A DNA stretch of 64,000 nt from Avena insularis (taxonomy: Eukaryota > Streptophyta > Magnoliopsida > Poales > Poaceae). Position 1 is the first letter of the stretch. The number at the start of each line of letters is the position of its first letter. The translations under genes were made by a program, and so were the position numbers. Location: positions 356,394,010 through 356,458,009 of the forward strand of contig CM042694.1 of assembly GCA_023614405.1 (NCBI GenBank), read 5' to 3'. This document shows positions 29,558 to 45,036 of the stretch, piece by piece. The notes under the pieces are model-generated. The model saw only the letters and a list, made by a program, of their open reading frames with translations, searched no databases and had not been told where the DNA came from.

Positions 29558-32500
29558 AACCAGCACTAGAGTCATTGCATGTGTGTTCTTTTCACAAACA
29601 ACATATGGATCCACCAGTGTTCACTGCATGTGTGGTCTTTGCACAAACCACTTACGGAACCACCAGTGTTCATTGCATGTGTGTTATTTTCCACAAACCA
29701 CATAAGGATCAACCAGTGGTCATTGCATGTGTGTTCTTATACTAAAACCAGCACTACAGTCATTGCATGTATGTTCTTTCCACAAACCACACATGGATCC
29801 ACCAGTGTCATTGCATGTGTGTTCTTTCCATAAATCACATATGGACCTAGAGTCATTGCTTGTGTGTTCTTATACTAAAACCAGCAATAGAGTCATTGCA
29901 TGTGTATTATTTTCCACAAACCACGTGTGGATCCATTAGAGTCATTGCATGTGTGTTATTTCCACAAACCACACATGGATCAACAAGTGGTCATTGCATG
30001 TGTGTTCTTTCCACAAACCACACATGGATCCACTAGAGTTCATTGCTTGTGTGTTCTTTCCGCAAACCACACATGGATCAACCAGTGGTCATTGCATGTG
30101 TGTTCTTTTCGACAAACCACATATGGATCCATTAGAGTCATTTCATGTGTGTTATTTCCACAAACCACACATGGATCAACCAGTGTCATTGCCTGTGTGT
30201 TCTTTCCACAAATCACATATGGACCCACTAGAGTCATTGCTTGTGTGTTCTTATACTAAAACCAGCACTAGAGTCATTGCATGTGTGTTCTTTTCCACAA
30301 ACCACATATGGATCCATTAGAGTCATTGCATGTGTGTTATTTCCACAAACCACACATGGATCAACCAATGGCATTGCGTGTGTGTTCTTTCCACAAACCA
30401 CACATGGATCAACCAGTGTCATTGTATGTGTGTTCTTTCCACAAATCACATATGGACCAACTAGAGTCATTGCTTGTGTGTTCTTATACTAAACCCAGCA
30501 CTAGAGTCATTGCATGTTGGTTCTTTTCACAAACAACATATGGATCCACCAGTGTTTACTGCATGTGTGTTCTTTACACAAACCACTTATGGATCCACCA
30601 GTGTTCATTGCATGTGTGTTATTTTCCACAAACCACATATGGATCAAACAATGGTCATTGCATGTGTGTTCTTTTCACAAATCACATATGGACCTACGAG
30701 AGTCATTGCATGTGTGTTCTTATACTAAAACTAGCACTAGAGTCATTGCATGTGTGTTCTTTTCACAAACCACATATGGATCCACCAGTGTTCACTACAT
30801 GTGTGTTCTTTCCACAAACCACATATGGATCCACCAATGTTCATTGCATGTGTGTTCTTTTCCACAAACCACATATGGATCCATTAGAGTCATTGCATGT
30901 GTGTTATTTCCACAAATCACACATGGATCAACCAGTGGTCATTGCATGTGTCTTCTTTCCACAAACCACACATGGATCAACCAGTGTCATTGTATGTGTG
31001 TTCTTTCCACAAATCACATCTGTTCCCACTAGAGTCATTTCCCGTGTGTCCTTATACTAAAACCAGCACTAGAGTCATTGCATGTGTGTTCTTTCCACAA
31101 ACCACACATGGATCAAGCAGTGGTCATTGCATGTGTGTTCTTTTCCACAAACCACATATGGATCAACCAGTGGTCATTGCATGTGTGTTCTTTTCACAAA
31201 CCACATATGGATCAACCAGTGTTCATTGGAATTGTGTTCTTTCCACAAACCACACATGGATCAACCAGTGTCATTGCATGTGTGTTCTTTCCACAAATCA
31301 CATATGGACCCACTAGAGTCATTGCTTGTGTGTTCTTATACTAAACCCAGCACTAGAGTCATTGCATGTGGGTTCTTTTCACAAACAACATATGGATCCA
31401 CGAGTGTTTACTGCATGTGTGTTCTTTCCACAAACCACTTATGGATCCACCAGTGTTCATTGCATGTGTGTTATTTTCCACAAACCACATATGGATCAAA
31501 CAATGGTCATTGCATGTGTGTTCTTTTCACAAATCACATATGGACCCACGAGAGTCATTGCATGTGTGTTCTTATACTAAAACTAGCACTAGAGTCATTG
31601 CATGTGTGTTCTTTTCACAAACCACATATGGATCCACCAGTGTTCACTACATGTGTGTTCTTTCCACAAACCACATATGGATCCACCAATGTTCATTGCA
31701 TGTGGTTCTTTTCCACAAACCACATATGGATCCATTAGAGTCATTGCATGTGTGTTGTTTCCACAAACCACACATGGATCAACCAGTGGTCATTGCATGT
31801 GTGTTCTTTCCACAAACCACACATGGATCAACCAATGTCATTGTATGTGTGTTCTTTCCACAAATCACATCTGTACCCACTAGAGTCATTTCCCGTGTGT
31901 CCTTATACTAAAACCAGCACTAGAGTCATTGCATGTGTGTTCTTTTCACAAGCAACATATGGATCCACCAGTGTTCACTGCATGTGTGGTCTTTGCACAA
32001 ACCACTTATGGAACCACCAGTGTTCATTGCATGTGTGTTATTTTCCACAAACCACATATGGATCAACCAATGGTCATTGCATGTGTGTTCTTATACCAGA
32101 ACCAGCACTAGAGTCATTGCATGTATGTTCTTTCCACAAACCACACATGGATCCACCAGTGTCATTGCATGTGTGTTCTTTCCATAAATCACATATGGAC
32201 CCACTAGAGTCATTGCTTGTGTGTTCTTATACTAAAACCAGCAATAGAGTCATTGCATGTGTATTAATTTCCACAAACCACGTGTGTATCCATTAGAGTC
32301 ATTGCATGTGTGTTATTTCCACAAACCACACATGGATCAACAAGTGGTCATTGCATGTGTGTTCTTTCCACAAACCACACATGGATCAACCAGTGTCATT
32401 CTATGTGTGTTCTTTCCACAAATCACATATGGACCCACTAGAGTCATTGCTCCTGTGTTCTTATACGAAAATCAGCACTAGAGTCACTGCATGTGTGGTC

Positions 32501-35500
32501 TTTGCACAAACCACTTATGGAACCACCAGTGTTCATTGCATGTTTGTTATTTTCCACAAACCACATATGGATCAACCAGTGGTCATTGCATGTGTGTTCT
32601 TATACTAAAACCAGCACTAGAGTCATTGCATGTATGTTCTTTCCACAAACCACACATGGATCCACCAGTGTCATTGCATGTGTGTTCTTTCCATAAATCA
32701 CATATGGACCCACTAGAGTCATTGCTTGTGTGTTCTTATACTAAAACCAGCAATAGAGTCATTGCATGTGTATTATTTTCCACAAACCACGTGTGGATCC
32801 ATTAGAGTCATTGCATGTGTGTTATTTCCACAAACCACACATGGATCAACAAGTGGTCATTGCATGTGTGTTCTTTCCACAAACCACACATGGATCAACC
32901 AGTGTCATTCTATGTGTGTTCTTTCCACAAATCACATATGGACCCACTAGAGTCATTGCTCCTGTGTTCTTATACGAAAACCAGCACTAGAGTCATTGCA
33001 TGTGTGTTCTTTTCACAAACATCATATGGATCCACCAGTGTTCACTGCATGTGTGTTCTTTCCACAAACCACTTATGGAACCACCAGTGTTCATTGTATG
33101 TGCGTTATTTTCCACAAACCACATATGGATCAACAAGTGGTCATTGCATGTGTGTTCTTTTCACAAACCACACATGGATCCACGAGTGTCATTGCATGTA
33201 TGTTCTTTCCACAAACCACACATGGATCCACCAGTGTCATTGCATGTGTGTTCTTTCCACAAACCACACATGGATCAACTAGTGGTCATTGCATGTGTGT
33301 TCTTTTCCACAAACCATATGGATCAACCAGTGGTCATTGCATGTGTGTTCTTTTCACAAACTACATATGGCTCAACCAGTGTTCATTGCATGTGTGTTCT
33401 TTCCACAAACCACACATGGATCAACCAGTGTCATTGCATGTGTGTTCCTTCCACAAATCACATATGGACCCATTAGAGTCATTGCTTGTATGTTCTTATA
33501 GTAAAACCAGCACTAGATTCATTGCATGTGTGTTCTTTTCACAAACCACATATGGATCCACCAGTGTTCACTGCATGTGTGTTCTTTCCACAAACCACTT
33601 ATGGATCCACTAGTGTTCATTGTATGTGTGTTCTTTTCCACAATCGACATATGGATCAACCAGTATTCGTTGCATGTGTGTTCTTTTCACAAACCACACA
33701 TGGATCCACTAGAGTTCATTGCATGCGTGTTCTTTCCACAAATCACACAAGGATCAACCAGTGGTCATTGCATGTGTGTTCTTTTCCAGAAACCACATAT
33801 GGATCCATTAGAGTCATTGCATGTGTGTTCTTTTCCACAAACCACACATGGATCAACCAATGGCATTGCATGTTTGTTCTTTCCACAAACCACACATGGA
33901 TCAACCAGTGTTCATTGCATGTGTGTTCTTTTCCACAAACCACATATGGATCAACCAGTGGTCATTGCATGTGTGTTCTTATACTAAAACCAGCACTAGA
34001 GTCATTGCATGTATGTTCTTTCCACAAACCGCAAATGGATCCACTAGTGTCATTGCATGTGTGTTCTTTCCACAAACCACACATGGATCAAGCAGTGGTC
34101 ATTGCATGTGTGTTCTTTTCCACAAACCACATATGGATCAACCAGTGGTCATTGCATGTGTGTTCTTTTCACAAACCACATATGGATCCATTAGAGTCAT
34201 TGCATGTGTGTTATTCCCACAAACCACACATGGATCAACCAATGTCATTGCATGTGTGTTCTTTCCAAAAAAACCACACATGGATCAACTAGTGTTCACT
34301 GCATGTGTGTTCTTTTCACAAACAACATGTGGACCCACAAGAGCCAATGCATGTGTGTTCTTATACTAAAACCAACACTAGACTCATTGCATGTGTTTTT
34401 TTTCACAAACCACATGGATCCAATATAGTTCATTGCTTGTGTGTTCTTTCCGCAAACCACACATGGATCAACCAGTGGTCATTGCATGTGTGTTCTTTTC
34501 GACAAACCACATATGGATCCATCAGAGTCATTGCATGTGTGTTCTTTCTTCAAACCACACATGGATCAACCAATGACATTGCATGTATGCTCTTTTCACA
34601 AACCACACATGGATCAACCAGTGTCATTGCATGTGTGTTCTTTCCACAAATCACATATGGACCCACTAGAGTCATTGCTTGTGTGTTCTTATACTAAAAC
34701 CAGCACTAGAGTCATTGCATGTGTGTTCTTTTCCTCAAACCACATATGGATCCATTAGAGTCATTGCATGTGTGTTACTTCCACAAACCACACATGGATC
34801 AACCAATGGCATTGCGTGTGTGTTCTTTCCACAAACCACACATGGATCAACCAGTGTCATTGTATGTGTGTTCTTTCCACAAATCACATATGGACCAACT
34901 AGAGTCATTGCTTGTGTGTTCTTATACTAAACCCAGCACTAGAGTCGTTGCATGTGATTTCTTTTTCACAAACAACATATGGATCCACCAGTGTTCACTG
35001 CATGTGTGTTCTTTCCACGAACCACTTATGGATCCACCAGTGTTCATTGCATGTGTGTTATTTTCCACAAACCACATATGGATCAAACAATGGTCATTGC
35101 ATGTGTGTTCTTTTCACAAATCACATATGGACCCACGAGTCATTGCATGTGTGTTCCGATACTAAAACTAGCACTAGAGTCATTGCATGTGTGTTCTTTT
35201 CACAAACCACATATGGATCCACCAGTGTTCACTACATGTGTGTTCTTTCCACAAACCACATATGGATCCACCAATATTCATTGCATGTGTGTTTATTTCG
35301 ACAAACCACATATGGATCCATTAGAGCCATTGCATGTGTGTTATTTCCACAAACCACACATGGATCAACCAGTGGTCATTGCATGTGTGTTCTTTCCACA
35401 AACCACACATGGATCAACCAGTGTTATTGTATGTGTGTTCTTTCCACAAATCCCATCTGTACCCACTAGAGTCATTTCCTGTGTGTCCTTATACTAAAAC

Positions 35501-38500
35501 CAACACTAGAGTCATTGCATGTGTGTTCTTTTCACAAACAACATATGGATCCACCAGTGTTCACTGCATGTGTGGTCTTTGCACAAACCACTTACGGAAC
35601 CACCAGTGTTCATTGCATGTGTGTTATTTTCCACAAACCACATATGGATCAACCAGTGGTCATTGCATGTGTGTTCTTATACTAAAACTAGCACTAGAGT
35701 CATTGCATGTATGTTCTTTCCACAAACCACACATGGATCCACCAGTGTCATTGCATGTGTGTTCTTTCCATAAATCACATATGGACCCACTAGAGTCATT
35801 GCTTGTGTGTTCTTATACTAAAACCAGCAATAGAGTCATCGCATGTGTATTATTTTCCACAAACCACGTGTGGATCCATTAGAGTCATTGCATGTGTGTT
35901 ATTTCCACAAACCACACATGGATCAACAAGTGGTCATTGCATGTGTGTTCTTTCCACAAACCACACATGGATCAACCAGTGTCATTCTATGTGTATTCTT
36001 TCCACAAATCACATATGGACCCACTAGAGTCATTGCTCCTGTGTTCTTATACGAAAACCAGCACTAGAGTCATTGGATGTGTGTTCTTTTCACAAACAAC
36101 ATATGGATCCACCAGTGTTCAATGCATGTGTGTTCTTTCCACAAACCACTTACGGAACCACCAGTGTTCATTGCATGTGCGTTATTTTCCACAAACCACA
36201 TTGGATCAACCAGTGGTCATTGCATGTGTGTTCTTATACTAAAACCAGCACTAGAGTCATTGCATGTAAGTTCTTTCCACAAACCACACATGGATCCACC
36301 AGTGTCATTGCATGTGTGTTCTTTCCATAAATCACATATGGACCCACTAGAGTCATTGCTTGTGTGTTCTTATACTAAAACCAGCAATAGTCATTGCATG
36401 TGTATTATTTTCCACAAACCACGTGTGGATCCATTAGAGTCATTGCATGTGTGTTATTTCCACAAACCACACATGGATCAACAAGTGGTCATTGCATTTG
36501 TGTTCTTTCCACAAACCACACATGGATCAACCAGTGTCATTCTATGTGTGTTCTTTCCACAAATCACATATGGACCCACTAGAGTCATTGCTCCTGTGTT
36601 CTTATACGAAAACCAGCACTAGAGTCATTGCATGTGTGTTCTTTTCACAAACAACATATGGATCCACCAGTGTTCACTGCATGTGTGTTCTTTCCACAAA
36701 CCACTTATGGAACCACCAGTGTTCATTGCATGTGCGTTATTTTCCACAAACCACATATGGATCAACAAGTGGTCATTGCATGTGTGTTCTTTTCACAAAC
36801 CATACATGGATCCACGAGTGTCATTGCATGTATGTTCTTTCCACAAACCACACATGGATCCATCAGTGTCATTGCATGTGTGTTCTTTCCACAAACCACA
36901 CATGGATCAACTAGTGGTCATTGCATGTGTGTTCTTTTCCATAAACCATATGGATCAACCAGTGGTCATTGCATGTGTGTTCTTTTCACAAACTACATAT
37001 GGCTCAACCAGTGTTCATTGCATGTGTGTTCTTTCCACAAACCACACATGGATCAACCAGTGTCATTGCATGTGTGTTCTTTCCACAAATCACATATGGA
37101 CCCATTAGAGTCATTGCTTGTATGTTCTTATACTAAAACCAGCACTAGATTCATTGCATGTGTGTTCTTTTCACAAACCACATATGGATCCACCAGTGTT
37201 CACTGCATGTGTGTTCTTTCCACAAACCACTTATGGATCCACTAGTGTTCATTGTATGTGTGTTCTTTTCCACAATCGACATATGGATCAACCAGTATTC
37301 GTTGCATGTGTGTTCTTTTCACAAACCACACATGGATCCACTAGAGTTCATTGCATGCGTGTTCTTTCCACAAATCACACAAGGATCAACCAGTGGTCAT
37401 TGCATGTGTGTTCTTTTCCACAAACCACATATGGATCCATTAGAGTCATTGCATGTGTGTTCTTTTCCACAAACCACACATGGATCAACCAATGGCATTG
37501 CATGTTTGTTCTTTCCACAAACCACACATGGATCAACCAGTGTTCATTGCATGTGTGTTCTTTTCCACAAACCACATATGGATCAACCAGTGGTCATTGC
37601 ATGTGTTCTTATACTAAAACCAGCACTAGAGTCATTGCATGTATGTTCTTTCCACAAACCGCAAATGGATCCACTAGTGTCATTGCATGTGTGTTCTTTC
37701 CACAAACCACACATGGATCAAGCAGTGGTCATTGCATGTGTGTTCTTTTCCACAAACCACATATGGATCAACCAGTGGTCATTGCATGTGTGTTCTTTTC
37801 AGAAATCACATATGGATCCATTAGAGTCATTGCATGTGTGTTATTCCCACAAACCACACATGGATCAACCAATGTCATTGCATGTGTGTTCTTTCCAAAA
37901 AAACCACACATGGATCAACTAGTGTTCACTGCATGTGTGTTCTTTTCACAAACAACATGTGGACCCACAAGAGCCAATGCATGTGTGTTCTTATACTAAA
38001 ACCAACACTAGACTCATTGCATGTGTGTTTTTTTCACAAACCACACATGGATCCACTAGAGTTCATTGCTTGTGTGTTCTTTCCGCAAACCACACATGGA
38101 TCAACCAGTGGTCATTGCATGTGTGTTCTTTTCGACAAACCACATATGGATCCATCAGAGTCATTGCATGTGTGTTCTTTCCTCAAACCACACATGGATC
38201 AACCAATGACATTGCATGTGTGCTCTTTTCACAAACCACACATGGATCAACCAGTGTCATTGCATGTGTGTTCTTTCCACAAATCACATATGGACCCACT
38301 AGAGTCATTGCTTGTGTGTTCTTATACTAAAACCAGCACTAGAGTCATTGCATGTGTGTTCTTTTCCTCAAACCACATATGGATCCATTAGAGTCATTGC
38401 ATGTGTGTTACTTCCACAAACCACACATGGATCAACCAATGGCATTGCGTGTGTGTTCTTTCCACAAACCACACATGGATCAACCAGTGTCATTGTATGT

Positions 38501-41500
38501 GTGTTCTTTCCACAAATCACATATGGACCAACTAGAGTCATTGCTTGTGTGTTCTTATACTAAACCCAGCACTAGAGTCGTTGCATGTGATTTCTTTTTC
38601 ACAAACAACATATGGATCCACCAGTGTTCACTGCATGTGTGTTCTTTCCACAAACCACTTATGGATCCACCAGTGTTCATTGCATGTGTGTTATTTTCCA
38701 CAAACCACATATGGATCAAACAATGGTCATTGCATGTGTGTTCTTTTCACAAATCACATATGGACCCACGAGTCATTGCATGTGTGTTCCGATACTAAAA
38801 CTAGCACTAGAGTCATTGCATGTGTGTTCTTTTCACAAACCACATATGGATCCACCAGTGTTCACTACATGTGTGTTCTTTCCACAAACCACATATGGAT
38901 CCACCAATGTTCATTGCATGTGTGTTCTTTTCCACAAACCACATATGGATCCATTAGAGTCATTGCATGTGTGTTATTTCCACAAACCACACATGGATCA
39001 ACCGATGGTCATTGCATGTGTGTTCTTTCCACAAACCACACATGGATCAACCAGTGTCATTGTATGTGTGTTCTTTCCAAAAATCACAAATGTAACCACT
39101 AGAGTCGTTTCCTGTTTGGCCTTATACTAAAACCAGCACTAGAGTCATTGCATGTGTGTTCTTTTCACAAACAACATATGGATCCACCAGTGTTCACTGC
39201 ATGTGTGGTCTTTGCACAAACCACTTACGGAACCACCAGTGTTCATTGCATGTGTGTTATTTTCCAAAAACCACATATGGATCAACCAGTGGTCATTGCA
39301 TGTGTGTTCTTATACTAAAACCAGCACTAGAGTCATTGCATGTATGTTCTTTCCACAAACCACACATGGATCCACCAGTGTCATTGCATGTGTGTTCTTT
39401 CCATAAATCACATATGGACCCACTAGAGTCATTGCTTGTGTGTTCTTATACTAAAACCAGCAATAGAGTCATCGCATGTGTATTATTTTCCACAAACCAC
39501 GTGTGGATCCATTAGAGTCATTGCATGTGTGTTATTTCCACAAACCACACATGGATCAACAAGTGGTCATTGCATGTGTGTTCTTTCCACAAACCACACA
39601 TGGATCTCATTCTATGTGTATTCTTTCCACAAATCACATATGGACCCACTAGAGTCATTGCTCCTGTGTTCTTATACGAAAACCAGCACTAGAGTCATTG
39701 GATGTGTGTTCTTTTCACAAACAACATATGGATCCACCAGTGTTCAATGCATGTGTGTTCTTTTCACAAACCACTTACGGAACCACCAGTGTTCATTGCA
39801 TGTGCGTTATTTTCCACAAACCACATATGGATCAACCAGTGGTCATTGCATGTGTGTTCTTATACTAAAACCAGCACTAGAGTCATTGCATGTATGTTCT
39901 TTCCACAAACCACACATGGATCCACCAGTGTCATTGCATGTGTGTTCTTTCCATAAATCACATATGGACCCACTAGAGTCATTGCTTGTGTGTTCTTATA
40001 CTAAAACCAGCAATAGAGTCATTGCATGTGTATTATTTTCCACAAACCACGTGTGGATCCATTAGAGTCATTGCATGTGTGTTATTTCCACAAACCACAC
40101 ATGGATCAACAAGTGGTCATTGCATGTGTGTTCTTTCCACAAACCACACATCGATCAACCAGTGTCATTCTATGTGTGTTCTTTCCACAAATCACATATG
40201 GACCCACTAGAGTCATTGCTCCTGTGTTCTTATACGAAAACCAGCACTAGAGTCATTGCATGTGTGTTCTTTTCACAAACAACATATGGATCCACCAGTG
40301 TTCACTGCATGTGTGTTCTTTCCACAAACCACTTATGGAACCACCAGTGGTCATTGCATGTGTGTTCTTTTCACAAACCACACATGGATCCACGAGTGTC
40401 ATTGCATGTATGTTCTTTCCACAAACCACACATGGATCCATCAGTGTCATTGCATGTGTGTTCTTTCCACAAACCACACATGGATCAACTAGTGGTCATT
40501 GCATGTGTGTTCTTTTCCATAAACCATATGGATCAACCAGTGGTCATTGCATGTTTGTTCTTTTCACAAACTACATATGGCTCAACCAGTGTTCATTGCA
40601 TGTGTGTTCTTTCCACAAACTACACATGGATCAACCAGTGTCATTGCATGTGTGTTCTTTCCACAAATCACATATGGACCCATTAGAGTCATTGCTTGTA
40701 TGTTCTTATACTAAAACCAGCACTAGATTCATTGCATGTGTGTTCTTTTCACAAACCACATATGGATCCACCAGTGTTCACTGCATGTGTGTTCTTTCCA
40801 CAAACCACTTATGGATCCACTAGTGTTCATTGTATGTGTGTTCTTTTCCACAATCGACATATGGATCAACCAGTATTCGTTGCATGTGTGTTCTTTTCAC
40901 AAACCACACATGGATCCACTAGAGTTCATTGCATGCGTGTTCTTTCCACAAATCACACAAGGATCAACCAGTGGTCATTGCATGTGTGTTCTTTTCCACA
41001 AACCACATATGGATCCATTAGAGTCATTGCATGTGTGTTCTTTTCCACAAACCACACATGGATCAACCAATGGCATTGCATGTTTGTTCTTTCCACAAAC
41101 CACACATGGATCAACCAGTGTTTATTGCATGTGTGTTCTTTTCCACAAACCACATATGGATCAACCAGTGGTCATTGCATGTATGTTCTTATACTAAAAC
41201 CAGCACTAGAGTCATTGCATGTATGTTCTTTCCACAAACCGCAAATGGATCCACTAGTGTCATTGCATGTGTGTTCTTTCCACAAACCACACATGGATCA
41301 GCGATGGTCATTGCATGTGTGTTCTTTTCCACAAACCACATATGGATCAACCAGTGGTCATTGCATGTGTGTTCTTTTCACAAACCACATATGGATCCAT
41401 TAGAGTCATTGCCTGTGTGTTATTTCCACAAACCACACATGGATCAACCAATGTCATTGCATGTGTCTTCTTTCCAAAAAAACCACACATGGATCAACTA

Positions 41501-44500
41501 GTGTTCACTGCATGTGTGTTCTTTTCACAAACAACATGTGGACCCACAAGAGCCAATGCATGTGTGTTCTTATACTAAAACCAACACTAGACTCATTGCA
41601 TGTGTGTTTTTTTCACAAACCACACATGGATCCACTAGAGTTCATTGCTTGTGTGTTCTTTCCGCAAACCACACATGGATCAACCATGGTCATTGCATGT
41701 GTGTTCTTTTCACAAACCACATATGGATCCATCGAGTCATTGCATGTGTTATTTCCACAAACCACACATGGATCAACTAATGATATTGCATGTGTGCTCT
41801 TTTCACAAACCACACATGGATCAACCTGTCATTGCATGTGTGTTCTTTCCACAAATCACATATGGACCCACTAGAGTCATTGCTTGTGTGTTCTTATACT
41901 AAAACCAGCACTAGAGTCATTGCATGTGTGTTCTTTTCCTCAAACCACATATGGATCCATTAGATTCATTGCATGTGTGTTATTTCCACAAACCACACAT
42001 GGATCAACCAATGGCATTGCGTGTGTGTTCTTTCCACAAACCACACATGGATCAACCAGTGTCATTGTATGTGTGTTCTTTCCACAAATCACATATGGAC
42101 CAACTAGAGTCATTGCTTGTGTGTTCTTATACTAAACCCAGCACTAGAGTCGTTGCATGTGATTTCTTTTCACAAACAACATATGGATCCACCAGTGTTC
42201 ACTGCATGTGTGTTCTTTCCACAAACCACATATTGATCCACCAGTGTTCATTTCATGTGTGTTATTTTACACAAACCACAAATGGATCAAAAAAATGTCA
42301 TTGCATGTGTGTTCTTTCACAAATCACATATGGACCCACGAGTCATTGCATGTGTTAGATACTAAAACTAGCACTAGAGTCATTGCATGTGTGTTCTTTT
42401 CACAAACCACATATGGATCCACCAGTGTTCACTACATGTGTGTTCTTTCCACAAACCACATATGGATCCACCAATGTTCATTGCATGTGTGTTCTTTTCC
42501 ACAAACCACATATGGATCCATTAGAGTCATTGCATGTGTGTTATTTCCACAAACCACACATGGATCAACCAGTGGTCATTGCATGTGTGTTCTTTCCACA
42601 AACCACACATGGATCAACCAGTGTCATTGTATGTGTGTTCTTTCCACAAATCCCATCTGTACCCACTAGAGTCATTTCCTGTGTGTCCTTATACTAAAAC
42701 CAGCACTAGAGTCATTGCATGTGTGTTCTTTTCACAAACAACATATGGATCCACCAGTGTTCACTGCATGTGTGGTCTTTGCACAAACCACTTACGGAAC
42801 CACCAGTGTTCATTGCATGTGTGTTATTTTCCAAAAACCACATATGGATCAACCAGTGGTCATTGCATGTGTGTTCTTATACTAAAACCAGCACTAGAGT
42901 CATTGCATGTATGTTCTTTCCACAAACCACACATGGATCCACCAGTGTCATTGCATGTGTGTTCTTTCCATAAATCACATATGGACCCACTAGAATCATT
43001 GCTTGTGTGTTCTTATACTAAAACCAGCAATAGAGTCATCGCATGTGTATTATGTCCACAAACCACGTGTGGATCCATTAGAGTCATTGCATGTGTGTTA
43101 TTTCCACAAACCACACATGGATCAACAAGTGGTCATTGCATGTGTGTTCTTTCCACAAACCACACATGGATCAACCAGTGTCATTCTATGTGTATTCTTT
43201 CCACAAATCACATATGGACCCACTAGAGTCATTGCTCCTGTGTTCTTATACGAAAACCAGCACTAGAGTCATTGGATGTGTGTTCTTTTCACAAACAACA
43301 TATGGATCCACCAGTGTTCAATGCATGTGTGTTCTTTCCACAAACCACTTACGGAACCACCAGTGTTCATTGCATGTGCGTTATTTTCCACAAACCACAT
43401 ATGGATCAACCAGTGATCATTGCATGTGTGTTCTTATACTAAAACCAGCACTAGAGTCATTGCATGTATGTTCTTTCCACAAACCACACATGGATCCACC
43501 AGTGTCATTGCATGTGTGTTCTTTCCATAAATCACATATGGACCCACTAGAGTCATTGCTTGTGTGTTCTTATACTAAAACCAGCAATAGAGTCATTGCA
43601 TGTGTATTATTTTCCACAAACCACGTGTGGATCCATTAGAGTCATTGCATGTGTGTTATTTCCACAAACCACACATGGATCAACAAGTGGTCATTGCATG
43701 TGTGTTCTTTCCACAAACCACACATGGATCAACCAGTGTCATTCTATGTGTGTTCTTTCCACAAATCACATATGGACCCACTAGAGTCATTGCTCCTGTG
43801 TTCTTATACGAAAACCAGCACTAGAGTCATTGCATGTGTGTTCTTTTCACAAACAACATATGGATCCACCAGTGTTCACTGCATGTGTGTTCTTTCCACA
43901 AACCACTTATGGAACCACCAGTGGTCATTGCATGTGTGTTCTTTTCACAAACCACACATGGATCCACGAGTGTCATTGCATGTATGTTCTTTCCACAAAC
44001 CACACATGGATCCATCAGTGTCATTGCATGTGTGTTCTTTCCACAAACCACACATGGATCAACTAGTGGTCATTGCATGTGTGTTCTTTTCCATAAACCA
44101 TATGGATCAACCAGTGGTCATTGCATGTTTGTTCTTTTCACAAACTACATATGGCTCAACCAGTGTTCATTGCATGTGTGTTCTTTCCACAAACCACACA
44201 TGGATCAACCAGTGTCATTGCATGTGTGTTCTTTCCACAAATCACATATGGACCCATTAGAGTCATTGCTTGTATGTTCTTATACTAAAACCAGCACTAG
44301 ATTCATTGCATGTGTGTTCTTTTCACAAACCACATATGGATCCACCAGTGTTCACTGCATGTGTGTTCTTTCCACAAACCACTTATGGATCCACTAGTGT
44401 TCATTGTATGTGTGTTCTTTTCCACAATCGACATATGGATCAACCAGTATTCGTTGCATGTGTGTTCTTTTCACAAACCACACATGGATCCACTAGAGTT

Positions 44501-45036
44501 CATTGCATGCGTGTTCTTTCCACAAATCACACAAGGATCAACCAGTGGTCATTGCATGTGTGTTCTTTTCCACAAACCACATATGGATCCATTAGAGTCA
44601 TTGCATGTGTTCTTTTCCACAAACCACACATGGATCAACCAATGGCATTGCATGCGTGTTCGTTCCACAAACCACACATGGATCAACCAGTGGTCATTGC
44701 ATGTGTGTTCTTATACTAAAACCAGCACTAGAGTCATTGCATGTATGTTCTTTCCACAAACCGCAAATGGATCCACTAGTGTCATTGCATGTGTGTTCTT
44801 TCCACAAACCACACATGGATCAAGCAGTGGTCATTGCATGTGTGTTCTTTTCCACAAACCACATATGGATCAACCAGTGGTCATTGCATGTGTGTTCTTT
44901 TCACAAACCACATATGGATCCATTAGAGTCATTGCCTGTGTGTTATTTCCACAAACCACACATGGATCAACCAATGTCATTGCATGTGTCTTCTTTCCAA
45001 AAAAACCACACATGGATCAACTAGTGTTCACTGCAT

